A stretch of DNA of 38,345 nt, taken from NCBI GenBank assembly GCA_018242105.1, contig JAFECP010000002.1, positions 30,396 to 68,740 of the forward strand, read 5' to 3'. Each line of letters opens with the position of its first letter. Within the stretch, counting starts at the first letter, position 1. The position numbers were made by a program, and so were the translations under genes. Below the pieces are notes generated by a model. It made no database searches. It was not told where the DNA came from and saw only the letters and a list, made by a program, of their open reading frames with translations. The DNA is from Pseudomonadota bacterium (GTDB lineage Bacteria; Pseudomonadota; Alphaproteobacteria; Micropepsales; Micropepsaceae). Below are positions 7,424 through 15,563 of this stretch, piece after piece.

Positions 7424-8833
7424 TCACCGCCCCCGGCTCAGGTACCAGAACCGCCAGCACATGGCGGCGGCGGCTACCAAAAGGCCGAAAGCCAGCCCGA
7501 TCCAGATGCCCAAGCCCTTGAGATGGAAGCCGAAGGCGAAAAGCAGGCACATCGGAAAGCCGGCCAGCCAGTAACTGCCGCCTGCGATCCACATCGGCGC
7601 GCGCGCATCCTTCAGACCTCGCAGCGACAGGGCACCGGTCACCTGAATGCCGTCGACGACCTGGAACACGGCCGCCACATGCAGGAACACAACCGCCAGC
7701 GCGATCACATCCGCGTTGGACGCTTCGTCGGCGAAGTAGAGGCCTGCAATCCTGTCCGGGAATATCCATAGCAGGATGCCTGTGCAGGTCATGAACACAG
7801 CCGCCATGCCGATGGCGAGCCAGCCTGCCCGGCGCACCGCCTCACCGTCGCGCGCACCCGCCGCCAGACCGACACGCACCGTCGCCGCCATGCCGATACC
7901 CAGCGGCACCATGAACGTGATTGACGGAACGTTGAGCGCAATCTGGTGCGCTGCCACCGCGGCAGTCCCAAATGTGCCCATGATCAGTGTTGCCGAATTG
8001 AACAGCATCGCTTCGAAGATCATGGTCATGCCGATCGGCATGCCGAGCCGGAACACCTCCCACAGCTTCTCCACATGAGGACGGTGGAACCGCCGCCAGA
8101 TGCGGTACTTCCGCAGCGATGGCGTCAATTGGACCACGATGGCCATCGCCAGAAAGCTGAACGCGTAAGAGCATGCGCTCGATATGCCCGATCCCAGCAG
8201 CCCCAATTTCGGAAACCCGAAATGGCCGAAGATCAGTGCATAGTCTCCGAACGCATTGAAGAATATCGCCAGACCCATCACCCACAGCGATGCGTTTGGC
8301 TTCGACAACGCGGTCGAGAAATTGCGCAGCACCTGATAGCCCAGCGAGAAGGGCAGGCCCCAGCACAACGCGCTCACGAATATGCCGGCATTCGTCGCAA
8401 GCTCATCCGTCTGATCGAGGAACAGCAGCGTATGGCGCGTTATCAGCAGGAAGCCGACCAGTGGCACCGACAACAGCAGCACCGCCCAAAAGCCCATGCG
8501 TGTCGCAGCGCGGATGCCCGCGCGGTCGTTAGGACGTTCGCCCAGAATGTGCGCGATCATCGGCGACACGGCCGCCACCGGCCCGCAGCCGATCAACCAG
8601 GTGAAAAAGAACACCGTATTGCCAAGCGCCGCGGAGGCGAGCGCGGTCTTACCCAGGCGGCCCAGCATTACGACGTCGGTCGTCATGATCGCCATCTGCG
8701 CGAGCTGGGTGAGCACCAGCGGCCACGCGAGCTTGAGCATCTCGCGCGCTTCCAGCAACCACGCATCAAGACCATGCCCGGTGACGCGGGCACCCGCGTG
8801 GGAAAGGTCTATTTCTTCTGCAATATCAGACAT
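7424..8833 (-). CDS. MATE-family multidrug/metabolite efflux transporter
   Basis: This 469-residue polytopic membrane protein is of the MATE (NorM/MatE) family and exports organic cations or metabolites using a Na+ or H+ gradient. Hydrophobic segments occur throughout, consistent with the usual 12 helices in two six-helix repeats. Family-like segments include AWPLVLTQLAQMAIMTTDVV in the first helix and LGLPFS/GVLP-type loops, with LIMGTFGTAAVAAHQIALNV in the second half. The start at 8833 is chosen for the length and the N-terminal acidic cytosolic tail. It is separated from the next upstream gene by more than 450 bases, so it probably has its own promoter. Substrate unknown. Confidence 0.92.
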   Translation of the reverse strand: MSDIAEEIDLSHAGARVTGHGLDAWLLEAREMLKLAWPLVLTQLAQMAIMTTDVVMLGRLGKTALASAALGNTVFFFTWLIGCGPVAAVSPMIAHILGERPNDRAGIRAATRMGFWAVLLLSVPLVGFLLITRHTLLFLDQTDELATNAGIFVSALCWGLPFSLGYQVLRNFSTALSKPNASLWVMGLAIFFNAFGDYALIFGHFGFPKLGLLGSGISSACSYAFSFLAMAIVVQLTPSLRKYRIWRRFHRPHVEKLWEVFRLGMPIGMTMIFEAMLFNSATLIMGTFGTAAVAAHQIALNVPSITFMVPLGIGMAATVRVGLAAGARDGEAVRRAGWLAIGMAAVFMTCTGILLWIFPDRIAGLYFADEASNADVIALAVVFLHVAAVFQVVDGIQVTGALSLRGLKDARAPMWIAGGSYWLAGFPMCLLFAFGFHLKGLGIWIGLAFGLLVAAAAMCWRFWYLSRGR

Positions 8834-8892
8834 GTTACGGGCACTTCTTCAGTTATTGCCCGAGCGTGGCTGCGTAGGGGTGCACCAGATAC

Positions 8893-8925
8893 AAAAATCC
8901 CCTCCGGAGCCATGCTCGGGAGGGG
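8893..8925 (-). terminator. Rho-independent terminator, minus strand
   Basis: An 11-bp stem with one internal G:G mismatch and a 3-base loop spans 8899-8925 (outer arms CCCCTCC and GGAGGGG, inner arms GAGC and GCTC). On the minus strand the hairpin is followed by ATTTTTG (8892-8898), the expected U-tract. It lies upstream of the MATE gene and beyond the BVMO stop by more than 350 bases. It therefore terminates either a long BVMO 3' tail or an independent small transcript. Confidence 0.75.
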
Positions 8926-9079
8926 TGAAAACTGCGCGATCAGGATGTCCTAATGCGCGCGCTCCTCGCGAGCCGATGCGGCGCGTTCGCCGCCCGGGAA
9001 TCCGGACAGTGCGGCCGTGCAAACTTTCATGATCAATCGACTATTCATGTTTTGCCGGATTTCCCGCGCGAGAATCATA

Positions 9080-9100
9080 TTCGCAGCCCCATGCTGCGAA
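9080..9100. repeat. Perfect 8-bp inverted repeat (hairpin or operator)
   Basis: TTCGCAGC at 9080-9087 and GCTGCGAA at 9093-9100 are exact inverted repeats around a 5-base spacer. On the minus strand the hairpin lies just downstream of a putative promoter, so it could be a 5' stabilising stem-loop of a small RNA. As DNA it could be a dimeric repressor site. Confidence 0.5.
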
Positions 9101-9108
9101 GTGTGCTG

Positions 9109-9137
9109 TGGGTACGCCCGTGCCGATGGCAAGTCAA
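9109..9137 (-). promoter_or_regulatory. Possible sigma-70-type promoter
   Basis: TTGACT (minus strand, 9137-9132), a 17-base spacer, then TACCCA (9114-9109). The -35 is close to consensus and the -10 is poor. The prediction is supported mainly by its position upstream of the hairpin and terminator pair. Confidence 0.3.
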
Positions 9138-9288
9138 CGGAGTTGGTTAAAAGTCATGGCCCTGTTGCGCGGAACGCACATGCTGCAACGCAACTGTAAC
9201 GGTTCGAGGCGTGCGCTGCGGTTCGCGCCTAGCACGAAGGTTTGAACTCAACTGGAAAGCGACATCCGATTGGCGTGATCCTGGCCAC

Positions 9289-10782
9289 CTAGCTGTAACG
9301 GAATTCCGCACCGGTGAGATCGGTCAGCGGGATTTCGGTCTTCTCGCGCCAGTAGTCCTGCGTGTGCTGCCACTCGTGTTTTTCGCCGCGCCTGGGCAGC
9401 AGATGCATGCTGCGCATCATATATCCGGGATTGAAGTTCTCTTCGTCTATCCACGGCAGCAGCTTCATGTCCCTGTCTTCGGGGCGAAGCGCGACTTCGA
9501 CCTTCTTCTTGCCTGTTTTGGTCATGTGGTTGAGCAGGCGGCAGACGAAATCGGCGATGAGATCGACACGCAACGTCCAGCTCGCGCGGAAATATCCGAA
9601 AATCCAGACCATGTTCGGCACGCCGGTGAACATCATGCCGCGATAGGTGACGGTCTGAGCGTAATCCACCGGCTTGCCGTCCACCGTGAAGGCGATATCG
9701 CCGAGCACGCTGAGATTGAAGCCGGTGGCGGTGATGACGATGTCCGCCTCCAGCTCCTTGCCGGATTTCGTAAGGATGCCTTTTCCGGTGAAGCTCTCGA
9801 TCTCATCGGTCACTATGGAGGCTTTGCCGGACGCGATGCCCTGGAACAGGTCGCCCTCGGGCACGAAAGCGATGCGCTGGCGCCATGGGCGATAGCGGGG
9901 CGTGAAGTGGGTTTCGATGTCGTAATCGGGACCGAGATAGGCGCGTACGCCCGCCAGCAAGTCCTGCTTGACGGCCTCCGGCTCCTGGAAGGACCGGCGG
10001 GTGAAGTCGTCCTGATTTTTGAGAATCTGGCGGCGTGTGATCTCGTGAATCCATTCCTCCGGGATTTCGAGTTCCCGCAATTGATCGGCAAGCTCGTTGG
10101 CGTTGCGGGCGGGAATGAAATAGGTGGGTGAGCGCTGCAGCACGGTGACGTGCTTGCAATCGCCGGCGATGGCGGGAACGACCGTCGCCGTCGTGGCGCC
10201 GGAGCCGATGACGATGACGGTCTTGTTCTTGTAATCCAGATCTTCGGGCCAGGTCTGCGGATGCACGATCCGGCCTTTGAAGTTCTCCATGCCTTTCCAG
10301 CGCGGCGTGTAGCCTTCGGCGTGGCGATAGTAGCCCTGGCACATCCACAGGAAGTTGGCGGTGAAGCGCACGGGTTCGCCCGTATCGCTCCGCTCACCCT
10401 CCAGGGTCCACTGATTGTCTTTGCTGGACCACTGCGCGGTATGGATCCTGTGCCGGTAGCGGATGTGTTTCGCGAGATCGTTCTCCGCGATCACTTCGCC
10501 CATATATTTCAGGATCTCGTCGCGGCCCGCGATGGGGGCGCCCGTCCATGGCTTGAAGCGGTAGCCGAAAGTGTAAAGATCGCTGTCGGAACGGATGCCG
10601 GGATAGCGGTGCATCCACCAGGTGCCGCCGAAGCTCTCCAGACCTTCGAGCACGACGAAACTCTTGTCGGGACACTGTTTGGTCAGGTGATAAGCCGCAC
10701 CCACGCCGGAAATTCCGGCGCCGACGATGACGACATCGAAATGTTCGGTCTTTGCGGTCGCATGCGGCGCTATTTTGTCCAT
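9289..10782 (-). CDS. Flavin-dependent Baeyer-Villiger-type monooxygenase
   Basis: This protein of about 497 residues is a class B flavoprotein monooxygenase. Signatures are the FAD Rossmann motif VIVGAGISGVGAAYHL, GGTWWMHRYPGIRSDSD (the second type I BVMO fingerprint), FKGRIVHPQTWPED (the FxGxxxHxxxWP fingerprint of BVMO/FMO enzymes) and the NADPH-binding VIVIGSGATTATV. It is expected to insert oxygen next to a ketone, or oxygenate N/S atoms, using NADPH and O2 in the cytoplasm. The start at 10782 has GGGAGAG at proper spacing; an ATG at 10788 lies too close to it. It is divergent from an acyl-CoA dehydrogenase with about 170 bases between them. Substrate unknown. Confidence 0.92.
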   Translation of the reverse strand: MDKIAPHATAKTEHFDVVIVGAGISGVGAAYHLTKQCPDKSFVVLEGLESFGGTWWMHRYPGIRSDSDLYTFGYRFKPWTGAPIAGRDEILKYMGEVIAENDLAKHIRYRHRIHTAQWSSKDNQWTLEGERSDTGEPVRFTANFLWMCQGYYRHAEGYTPRWKGMENFKGRIVHPQTWPEDLDYKNKTVIVIGSGATTATVVPAIAGDCKHVTVLQRSPTYFIPARNANELADQLRELEIPEEWIHEITRRQILKNQDDFTRRSFQEPEAVKQDLLAGVRAYLGPDYDIETHFTPRYRPWRQRIAFVPEGDLFQGIASGKASIVTDEIESFTGKGILTKSGKELEADIVITATGFNLSVLGDIAFTVDGKPVDYAQTVTYRGMMFTGVPNMVWIFGYFRASWTLRVDLIADFVCRLLNHMTKTGKKKVEVALRPEDRDMKLLPWIDEENFNPGYMMRSMHLLPRRGEKHEWQHTQDYWREKTEIPLTDLTGAEFRYS

Positions 10783-10830
10783 GGCCATCTCTCCCCGGCT
10801 CTGATTATTTGTCAGTCCGATTTTGGCGGC

Positions 10831-10855
10831 GATCTTTGATGAAGATCAATCTTCC
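10831..10855. promoter_or_regulatory. Palindromic cluster between divergent genes (possible operator)
   Basis: GATCTT (10831-10836) and AAGATC (10842-10847) are inverted around TGATG. A second overlapping palindrome, AAGAT-CA-ATCTT, begins at 10842. The cluster lies between the divergent monooxygenase and acyl-CoA dehydrogenase genes, where a shared regulator would bind. No adjacent regulator gene is present, so this is a weak prediction. Confidence 0.3.
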
Positions 10856-10955
10856 TTTTCGTAGCGGAAGCAGACGCAACGGAAAGCGCAAAGCGCGATT
10901 GGCGAGGCGGTGGACCCGTGTTTAGGTTCTTCCAACAGCTATCGGAGGAAACGCC

Positions 10956-12230
10956 ATGGATTTTTCTATCCCCAAACACGTCACGGAACTTCTCGGCCAG
11001 ATCGATGAATTCATCGATCGCGAGATCATGCCGTTGCAGCATCAGGACGACAACGACCGCTTCTTCGACCATCGCCGCGAATGGGCGCGCACGGATTTCG
11101 AGCATGGCGGATTGCCGCGCAAGGAATGGGAAGCGTTGCTCGGCGAGATGCGCCGCCGCGCCGACAAGGCCGGGTTCCTGCGGCTGGCGCTGCCGGAGGA
11201 ATTCGGCGGCAAGAATATCGGCAACCTCGCCATGGCCATTATTCGCGAACATCTCGCGGCGAAGGGCTTGGGCCTGCACAACGATCTGCAGAACGAAACT
11301 TCAGTGGTCGGCAATTTCCCGCAAATTCTGATGATGCGCGACTTCGGCACGGAAGAACAGAAGAAGACGGTCCTGCCCGGCATGCTGAACGGCACGGTGC
11401 GCATCGCGTTTGGTTTGACGGAGCCCAAGCACGGCTCCGACGCGACGTGGATGGAGACGCGCGCGGTGAAGGACGGCAATGGCTGGCGCATCAACGGCGA
11501 GAAGATGTGGAATACGGGCGTGCATGTCGCCTCGCACGACATGGTTTTCTGCCGCACCTCCGGCAAGGACGGCGAGGCGCGCGGGTTGACCTGCCTGATC
11601 GTGCCGATGGATGCCGAAGGCGTGAAAATCGAAGACTATATGTGGACCTTCAACATGCCGACGGACCACGCGCGTGTCTCATTCAAGGACGTGTGGGTGC
11701 CGGATAGCGCAGTGTTCGGGCCAGTCGATAACGGCCTCGTTCTGGCGCGGCATTTTGTGCACGAAAATCGCATCCGCCAGGCGGCATCCGGGCTCGGCGC
11801 GGCGCAATATTGCATCAATGAGAGCATTGATTACGCCAACACGCGCAAGCCGTTCGGCAAGCCGCTATCGCGCAACCAGGCAATCCAATGGCCGCTGGTG
11901 GAATTGCAGACGGAAGCGGAGATGCTGCGCTGGCTTATATACCGGACCGCATGGGAAATGGACCGCATGACGGGCCCGGAGATTCAACTCTATCTCTCCG
12001 ACAAGGTCTCGATGTGCAACTACAAGGGCAACAACCTTGTCTGCAATGCCGCCGACTGGGCGATGCAGGTCCATGGCGGTTGGGGTTATTCGCGCCACAA
12101 GCAATTCGAGCACATCTATCGCCATCATCGCCGTTACAGAATCACAGAAGGCAGCGATCAGATTCAGATCCGTAACGTCGCGGGACACATGTTCGGATTC
12201 ATAGGGAAGAACCAGCGGCGAGATCACTAA
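10956..12230 (+). CDS. Acyl-CoA dehydrogenase
   Basis: This 424-residue FAD-dependent acyl-CoA dehydrogenase catalyses alpha,beta-dehydrogenation of acyl-CoA thioesters and passes electrons to ETF. Features include an N-terminal helical domain, RIAFGLTEPKHGSDATW (FAD and substrate loop), WRINGEKMWNTGV, FNMPTDHARVSFKDVWVP in the middle beta-domain, and ITEGSDQIQIRNVAGHMFG at the C-terminus, where the Glu is in the position of the catalytic base. The Shine-Dalgarno GGAGGAAA lies just before the ATG. The overall pattern resembles the long-chain/ACAD10-11-like branch rather than short-chain enzymes, but the substrate cannot be fixed. It is followed by a strong hairpin at 12262-12296. Confidence 0.93.
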   Translation: MDFSIPKHVTELLGQIDEFIDREIMPLQHQDDNDRFFDHRREWARTDFEHGGLPRKEWEALLGEMRRRADKAGFLRLALPEEFGGKNIGNLAMAIIREHLAAKGLGLHNDLQNETSVVGNFPQILMMRDFGTEEQKKTVLPGMLNGTVRIAFGLTEPKHGSDATWMETRAVKDGNGWRINGEKMWNTGVHVASHDMVFCRTSGKDGEARGLTCLIVPMDAEGVKIEDYMWTFNMPTDHARVSFKDVWVPDSAVFGPVDNGLVLARHFVHENRIRQAASGLGAAQYCINESIDYANTRKPFGKPLSRNQAIQWPLVELQTEAEMLRWLIYRTAWEMDRMTGPEIQLYLSDKVSMCNYKGNNLVCNAADWAMQVHGGWGYSRHKQFEHIYRHHRRYRITEGSDQIQIRNVAGHMFGFIGKNQRRDH

Positions 12231-12261
12231 ATTTTTCACGAAAGCTGTGCGGATTCCGGTC

Positions 12262-12296
12262 AACGGGACAGATGCGTCGCACGCATCTGTCCCGTT
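12262..12296 (+). terminator. Perfect 16-bp inverted repeat, likely transcription terminator
   Basis: AACGGGACAGATGCGT (12262-12277) and its exact reverse complement (12281-12296) flank a 3-base CGC loop. It lies 31 bases after the acyl-CoA dehydrogenase stop and is probably its terminator. The following T-run is poor (TTGCGTT), so it may act through hairpin strength, or be a 3'-end stabiliser or protein-binding palindrome. Confidence 0.6.
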
Positions 12297-12453
12297 TGCG
12301 TTCACTCTTGCGAAGAGAAATATTTTTTATCGAAAACTTCGAACTTGAAGATTGATTTGCGCAAAGCAAGCCGGTGACATGCGCCGCGCTTGGCCGGCGC
12401 CAGGAACGAGCTTCAAAATCGTTCGCGCATATTGTTCGGGTTGGGGGTTTAGA

Positions 12454-12975
12454 ATGGAAACGCAGGCGCTCGGTTTCGTATTGGAGACGTCGCCACGCCG
12501 CCAGAACCATCTCGATCATTGCGAAGAGGTGTTGCGGTCGCCATCGAACCCGCAGGCTCTATCCCTCATCGAGATGTGGGAGAATTTGAAGCCCCGCGGC
12601 GGCATGACTATCGGGCGGCATTTTCCTTCACGCAAATTCGCCGGGCTGCTTCCCAATGTCCTCCTTCTGGAGAGAATTGAATGCGCGCGCGATTTTCGCG
12701 TCCGGCTCGCCGGCTTTGGCATGCTCTGCTTTTATGGCTTCGACCCGAGCGGGCGGCGTCTGGGGGAGTTCTACCAAGGCGAAAAGCACGAAGCGCGCTG
12801 GTTCTCCCTGAATGCTGTGCTGCGTGGCCGCCCGCGTGTGACGCTATCGCGCCTGTCGCAAAGCGGCGAAACGGTCCTGCAGCGCGAAATTGTGGCGCTC
12901 CCGGTTCTTGCATCCGACGCGCTGACGCCGCTGGTTTTGGTTGCCTCGTTCTGGAGCCGCCACTGGCTCAACTAA
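12454..12975 (+). CDS. PAS_5 (PF07310-like) domain protein
   Basis: This 173-residue protein fits the alphaproteobacterial PAS_5 family: ALSLIEMWENLKPRGGMTIG, then FAGLLPNVLLLERIECARDF, RVRLAGFGMLCFYGFDPSGR, and a C-terminal half ending in LPVLASDALTPLVLVASFW. Family members are single PAS-like sensory domains without an attached output domain, so it probably binds a ligand or partner protein; its function is uncharacterised. The ATG at 12454 is chosen because the upstream open frame lacks family sequence. About 220 bases separate it from the previous gene, so it is likely transcribed alone. Confidence 0.8.
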   Translation: METQALGFVLETSPRRQNHLDHCEEVLRSPSNPQALSLIEMWENLKPRGGMTIGRHFPSRKFAGLLPNVLLLERIECARDFRVRLAGFGMLCFYGFDPSGRRLGEFYQGEKHEARWFSLNAVLRGRPRVTLSRLSQSGETVLQREIVALPVLASDALTPLVLVASFWSRHWLN

Positions 12976-13035
12976 CCGGCATTTTCTATCGCCGCCGGGT
13001 GGGCTAGCGTTCGCGCTTCATCGCGCGAGGATATT

Positions 13036-13974
13036 TTGACCAGACCATTGAACATCGCTCACCGCGGCGGCGCCGGTTTGCGGCCCGAGAACACGCTTGC
13101 TGCCTTCCGTGACGCGGTGGCGCGTGGCGCGGATGGCGCGGAACTGGACGTTCAGCTCAGCAAGGACGGGCAGGTCATCGTCTATCACGATTACCGCCTG
13201 AAACCGGAGATCACGCGGCTCAACGGCCATTGGCTGACGCGGCCTACGCCGCGCATCAAGAATCTGAAATATGCGGAGTTGGAGAGCTTCGATATCGGGC
13301 GTTGCGATCCGCATTCGTCTTACGCGCAGAGCCATCCCGGCGTTCGCGCGGAAGATGGCGAGCGCATCCCGGCTCTGGCGGATGTGGTGGCGGTCGCAAA
13401 AACGGCTCAGCAGGATTTCTGGCTGCAGGTCGAACTGAAAACTTCCTTCGCCAATCGCGAAGAAGGGCCCGATCCTATCGCGCTGGCGGAAGCGGCGGTT
13501 GCCGTGCTGCGCGAGGAGAATTATCTGCACCGCACGATCTTCGTCGGCTTCGACTGGCCTGCGCTGATCCATGCCAAGAGGCTTTCACCGCAAACCGAAT
13601 GCTGGTTCACGACGCTGGCGCAGAGTTGGTTCACGGACGGCCCCGTCCCCCCACAAGACGATCCACCCAACGAACAAGTGCTGGCTTTGATGCGCCATTG
13701 GGCGAAGACGGGGACATCGCCCTGGGCGGGCGGCTTCGATGCGGTGAAATATGACGGATCGATCCTCAAAGCGATCAAGGCGGCGGGCGGCGACGGATGG
13801 TTTCCACCTCATGGGGACATCAATCCGATGCGCGTATCCTTTGCCCGAGCGCTCGGTTTGAAGGTAGGAGCATGGACCGTGGATGAGGTCGCCGACATGA
13901 AACGGATGGTCGCGTGCGGCCTCGACGCGATCTGCACGGATCGTCCGGATTTGTTGGCGGAGCTGACGAAGTAA
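13036..13974 (+). CDS. Glycerophosphodiester phosphodiesterase
   Basis: This 312-residue GDPD-family TIM-barrel enzyme hydrolyses glycerophosphodiesters to sn-glycerol-3-phosphate and an alcohol. Catalytic features are near the N-terminus: IAHRGGAGLRPENTLAAF (HRG and ENT), GAELDVQLSKDGQVIVYHD (metal-binding Glu and Asp plus catalytic His), and later CTDRPDLL near the C-terminus. There is no signal peptide, so it is probably cytoplasmic. The start is a TTG at 13036 with GAGGA upstream; no ATG precedes the HRG motif in frame. Its product, glycerol-3-phosphate, is the substrate of the glpD product encoded 14 kb away. Confidence 0.9.
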   Translation: MTRPLNIAHRGGAGLRPENTLAAFRDAVARGADGAELDVQLSKDGQVIVYHDYRLKPEITRLNGHWLTRPTPRIKNLKYAELESFDIGRCDPHSSYAQSHPGVRAEDGERIPALADVVAVAKTAQQDFWLQVELKTSFANREEGPDPIALAEAAVAVLREENYLHRTIFVGFDWPALIHAKRLSPQTECWFTTLAQSWFTDGPVPPQDDPPNEQVLALMRHWAKTGTSPWAGGFDAVKYDGSILKAIKAAGGDGWFPPHGDINPMRVSFARALGLKVGAWTVDEVADMKRMVACGLDAICTDRPDLLAELTK

Positions 13975-14028
13975 GAAACTCCCGCGTTCGGCGCGGTATA
14001 AGGGCGAAGACCCAAACCGGAAACTGCC

Positions 14029-15117
14029 ATGTCTCAACTCTTCTCCGAATTCCACATCAAAGGCGTGGCCCTTCGCAATCGCATCGTGGTCTCGCCCATG
14101 TGCCAATACTCGGCGGTCGATGGGGTGCCGAACGAATGGCACATGGTGCATCTGGGCGCGCGGGCGATAGGCGGCGCTGCGCTTGTGATCGCCGAAGCGA
14201 CAGCGGTCTCGCCGGAAGGGCGCATTACGCCAGGCTGCACCGGCCTTTGGAATGACAAGCAGGCCGAAGCCTGGGCGCCGATCATGCGGTTCATCAAGAA
14301 GCAGGGCGCTGTGCCGGGAATCCAGATCGCTCATGCCGGTCGCAAGGCGAGCGCGAACCGGCCATGGGAAGGCGACGATCACATGAACCCGGATGATCCG
14401 CGCGCCTGGGACCCGTTGGGGCCGTCACCCATTGCATTCGGCGCCAATCTGCCGCGCGCGCCAAAGGAGATGACCAAGGACGAAATCCTCCGTGTGCAGA
14501 GCGATTTCGTGGCCGCCGCGAAACGCGCGCTGGCAATGGGCGCCGAATGGCTGGAACTGCATTTTGCACATGGCTATCTGGCGCAAAGCTTCTTCTCGCC
14601 CATCGCCAACAGGCGCACCGACGAATATGGCGGCAGCTTCGAGAACCGCGCGCGCTTTTTGATCGACACGATGAAGGCCGTGCGCGCGATCTGGCCGGAG
14701 AAATATCCGCTCACCGTCCGTTTCGGCGTCAGCGATTTCCATGCGGACGGCCAGCCGCTCGAAGAATCCATTGCGATGGTGAAGATGTTCAAGAACCACC
14801 ACCTCGATCTGATCGACATCAGTCTCGGTTTCAACACGCCGGATATTTCCGCCGTGCCGTGGGGGCCGGGCTTTCTTGCGCCGATTGCCGAGCGCATCAA
14901 GAAAGAAGCGGGCATCCTCACCGCCGTCGGCTGGCTCATCAACGATCCGCAACTGGCCGAAGACATCATCGCCAAGGGGCAGGCGAACCTCATCATGCTC
15001 GCGCACAAGGAGTTGGACGACCCGCATTTCCCCTTTCATGCCGCCAAAGCGCTGAGTGTCGAGAATCCGCAGAACGTGCTGCCGCCGCAATATGCTTTTT
15101 GGCTGAAGGGGCGATAA
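14029..15117 (+). CDS. NADH:flavin oxidoreductase, Old Yellow Enzyme (YqjM-like)
   Basis: This 362-residue FMN-dependent ene-reductase of the thermophilic-like/YqjM class has VVSPMCQYSAVDG (the Cys that tunes FMN), QIAHAGRKAS, ELHFAHGYLAQSFFSP (the H-x-x-H pair that binds the substrate carbonyl), and RRTDEYGGSFENR. It reduces activated C=C bonds of enones or nitro compounds, or serves in redox defence. Cytoplasmic. Its stop overlaps the acetyltransferase start (TAATG), which suggests one operon. Physiological substrate unknown. Confidence 0.93.
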   Translation: MSQLFSEFHIKGVALRNRIVVSPMCQYSAVDGVPNEWHMVHLGARAIGGAALVIAEATAVSPEGRITPGCTGLWNDKQAEAWAPIMRFIKKQGAVPGIQIAHAGRKASANRPWEGDDHMNPDDPRAWDPLGPSPIAFGANLPRAPKEMTKDEILRVQSDFVAAAKRALAMGAEWLELHFAHGYLAQSFFSPIANRRTDEYGGSFENRARFLIDTMKAVRAIWPEKYPLTVRFGVSDFHADGQPLEESIAMVKMFKNHHLDLIDISLGFNTPDISAVPWGPGFLAPIAERIKKEAGILTAVGWLINDPQLAEDIIAKGQANLIMLAHKELDDPHFPFHAAKALSVENPQNVLPPQYAFWLKGR

Positions 15118-15542
15118 TGCCGACGGTGCGGATGTTGCGGGCAGACGAGGACGCGCTGCTCGCCTGCGCTGTCCCCGATGTTTTCGACCACGCGGTGCGG
15201 CCCGATCTGGTGCGGGAATTCCTGTCCGATCCACGCCATCATATAGCGGTTGCGCTGGAGGGGGAGGCGATCGTTGGCTTCGTCTCGGCTGTCCACTATG
15301 TCCATCCCGACAAACCGGCGGAGCTTTGGATTAATGAAGTCGGCGTGGCATCAAGCCACCGCAAGCGCGGTCTTGCGAAGGAGATGATGCAGACCATGCT
15401 CGTGCATGGTCGGGCGCTGGGCTGCGAGGTGGCATGGGTGCTGACGGATACGGAAAACGCCGCCGCCCGCACGCTTTATGCTTCGGTGGGCGGCGAAGAA
15501 CTCTCGCAGAACACGGTACATGTTGAGTTCAAGCTGATGTGA
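15117..15542 (+). CDS. GNAT-family N-acetyltransferase
   Basis: This 141-residue GCN5-related acetyltransferase starts at the ATG at 15117, which overlaps the upstream stop by one base. It has the acetyl-CoA pyrophosphate loop in EVGVASSHRKRGLAKEMM, then AWVLTDTENAAARTLYASVGG, typical of motif B. The small size and motif spacing resemble aminoglycoside 3-N-acetyltransferase-type (AacA/RimI-like) members, but no resistance function should be assumed. Probably co-transcribed with the ene-reductase. Confidence 0.88.
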   Translation: MPTVRMLRADEDALLACAVPDVFDHAVRPDLVREFLSDPRHHIAVALEGEAIVGFVSAVHYVHPDKPAELWINEVGVASSHRKRGLAKEMMQTMLVHGRALGCEVAWVLTDTENAAARTLYASVGGEELSQNTVHVEFKLM

Positions 15543-15563
15543 CCGGCTATTGGAAGACAAACG

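Larger units (their letters stand above)
8893..9102 (-). ncRNA. Candidate small RNA or micro-ORF transcript
   Basis: The region between a -35-like TTGACT (9132-9137, minus) and the terminator at 8893-8925 would give a transcript of about 205-210 nt. It would start close to a perfect stem-loop at 9080-9100 and end in the terminator hairpin, an architecture usual for small RNAs. It could equally encode a peptide: frames starting at 9078 (43 codons to the stop) or 9048 are open to 8950. No known RNA family was recognised (no SRP RNA, 6S or tmRNA signatures). This is inference from layout only. Confidence 0.35.
8834..9288. other. 455-base gap with a possible small minus-strand transcription unit
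   Basis: No well-supported protein gene fills this stretch. On the minus strand it contains, in order, a TTGACT -35-like box, a perfect 8-bp hairpin, a short open frame (several possible starts, stop TAG at 8950-8952) and a strong intrinsic terminator. The open frame (at most 60 codons, with a TTG start at 9132) lacks a convincing ribosome-binding site at any candidate start (9132, 9078, 9048, 9030). The part from 9140 to 9288 shows nothing I can identify. Confidence 0.6.

Noticed and set aside
6914-7771. 285-codon + strand frame between ubiB and the MATE gene
   Set aside because: Arg/His-rich shadow of the exported-protein and MATE genes; the terminator at 7380-7415 would also fall inside it.
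9150-9220. GGTTCGAG-like segment resembling a tRNA T-arm
   Set aside because: No matching acceptor stem, D-arm or anticodon arm can be formed around it.
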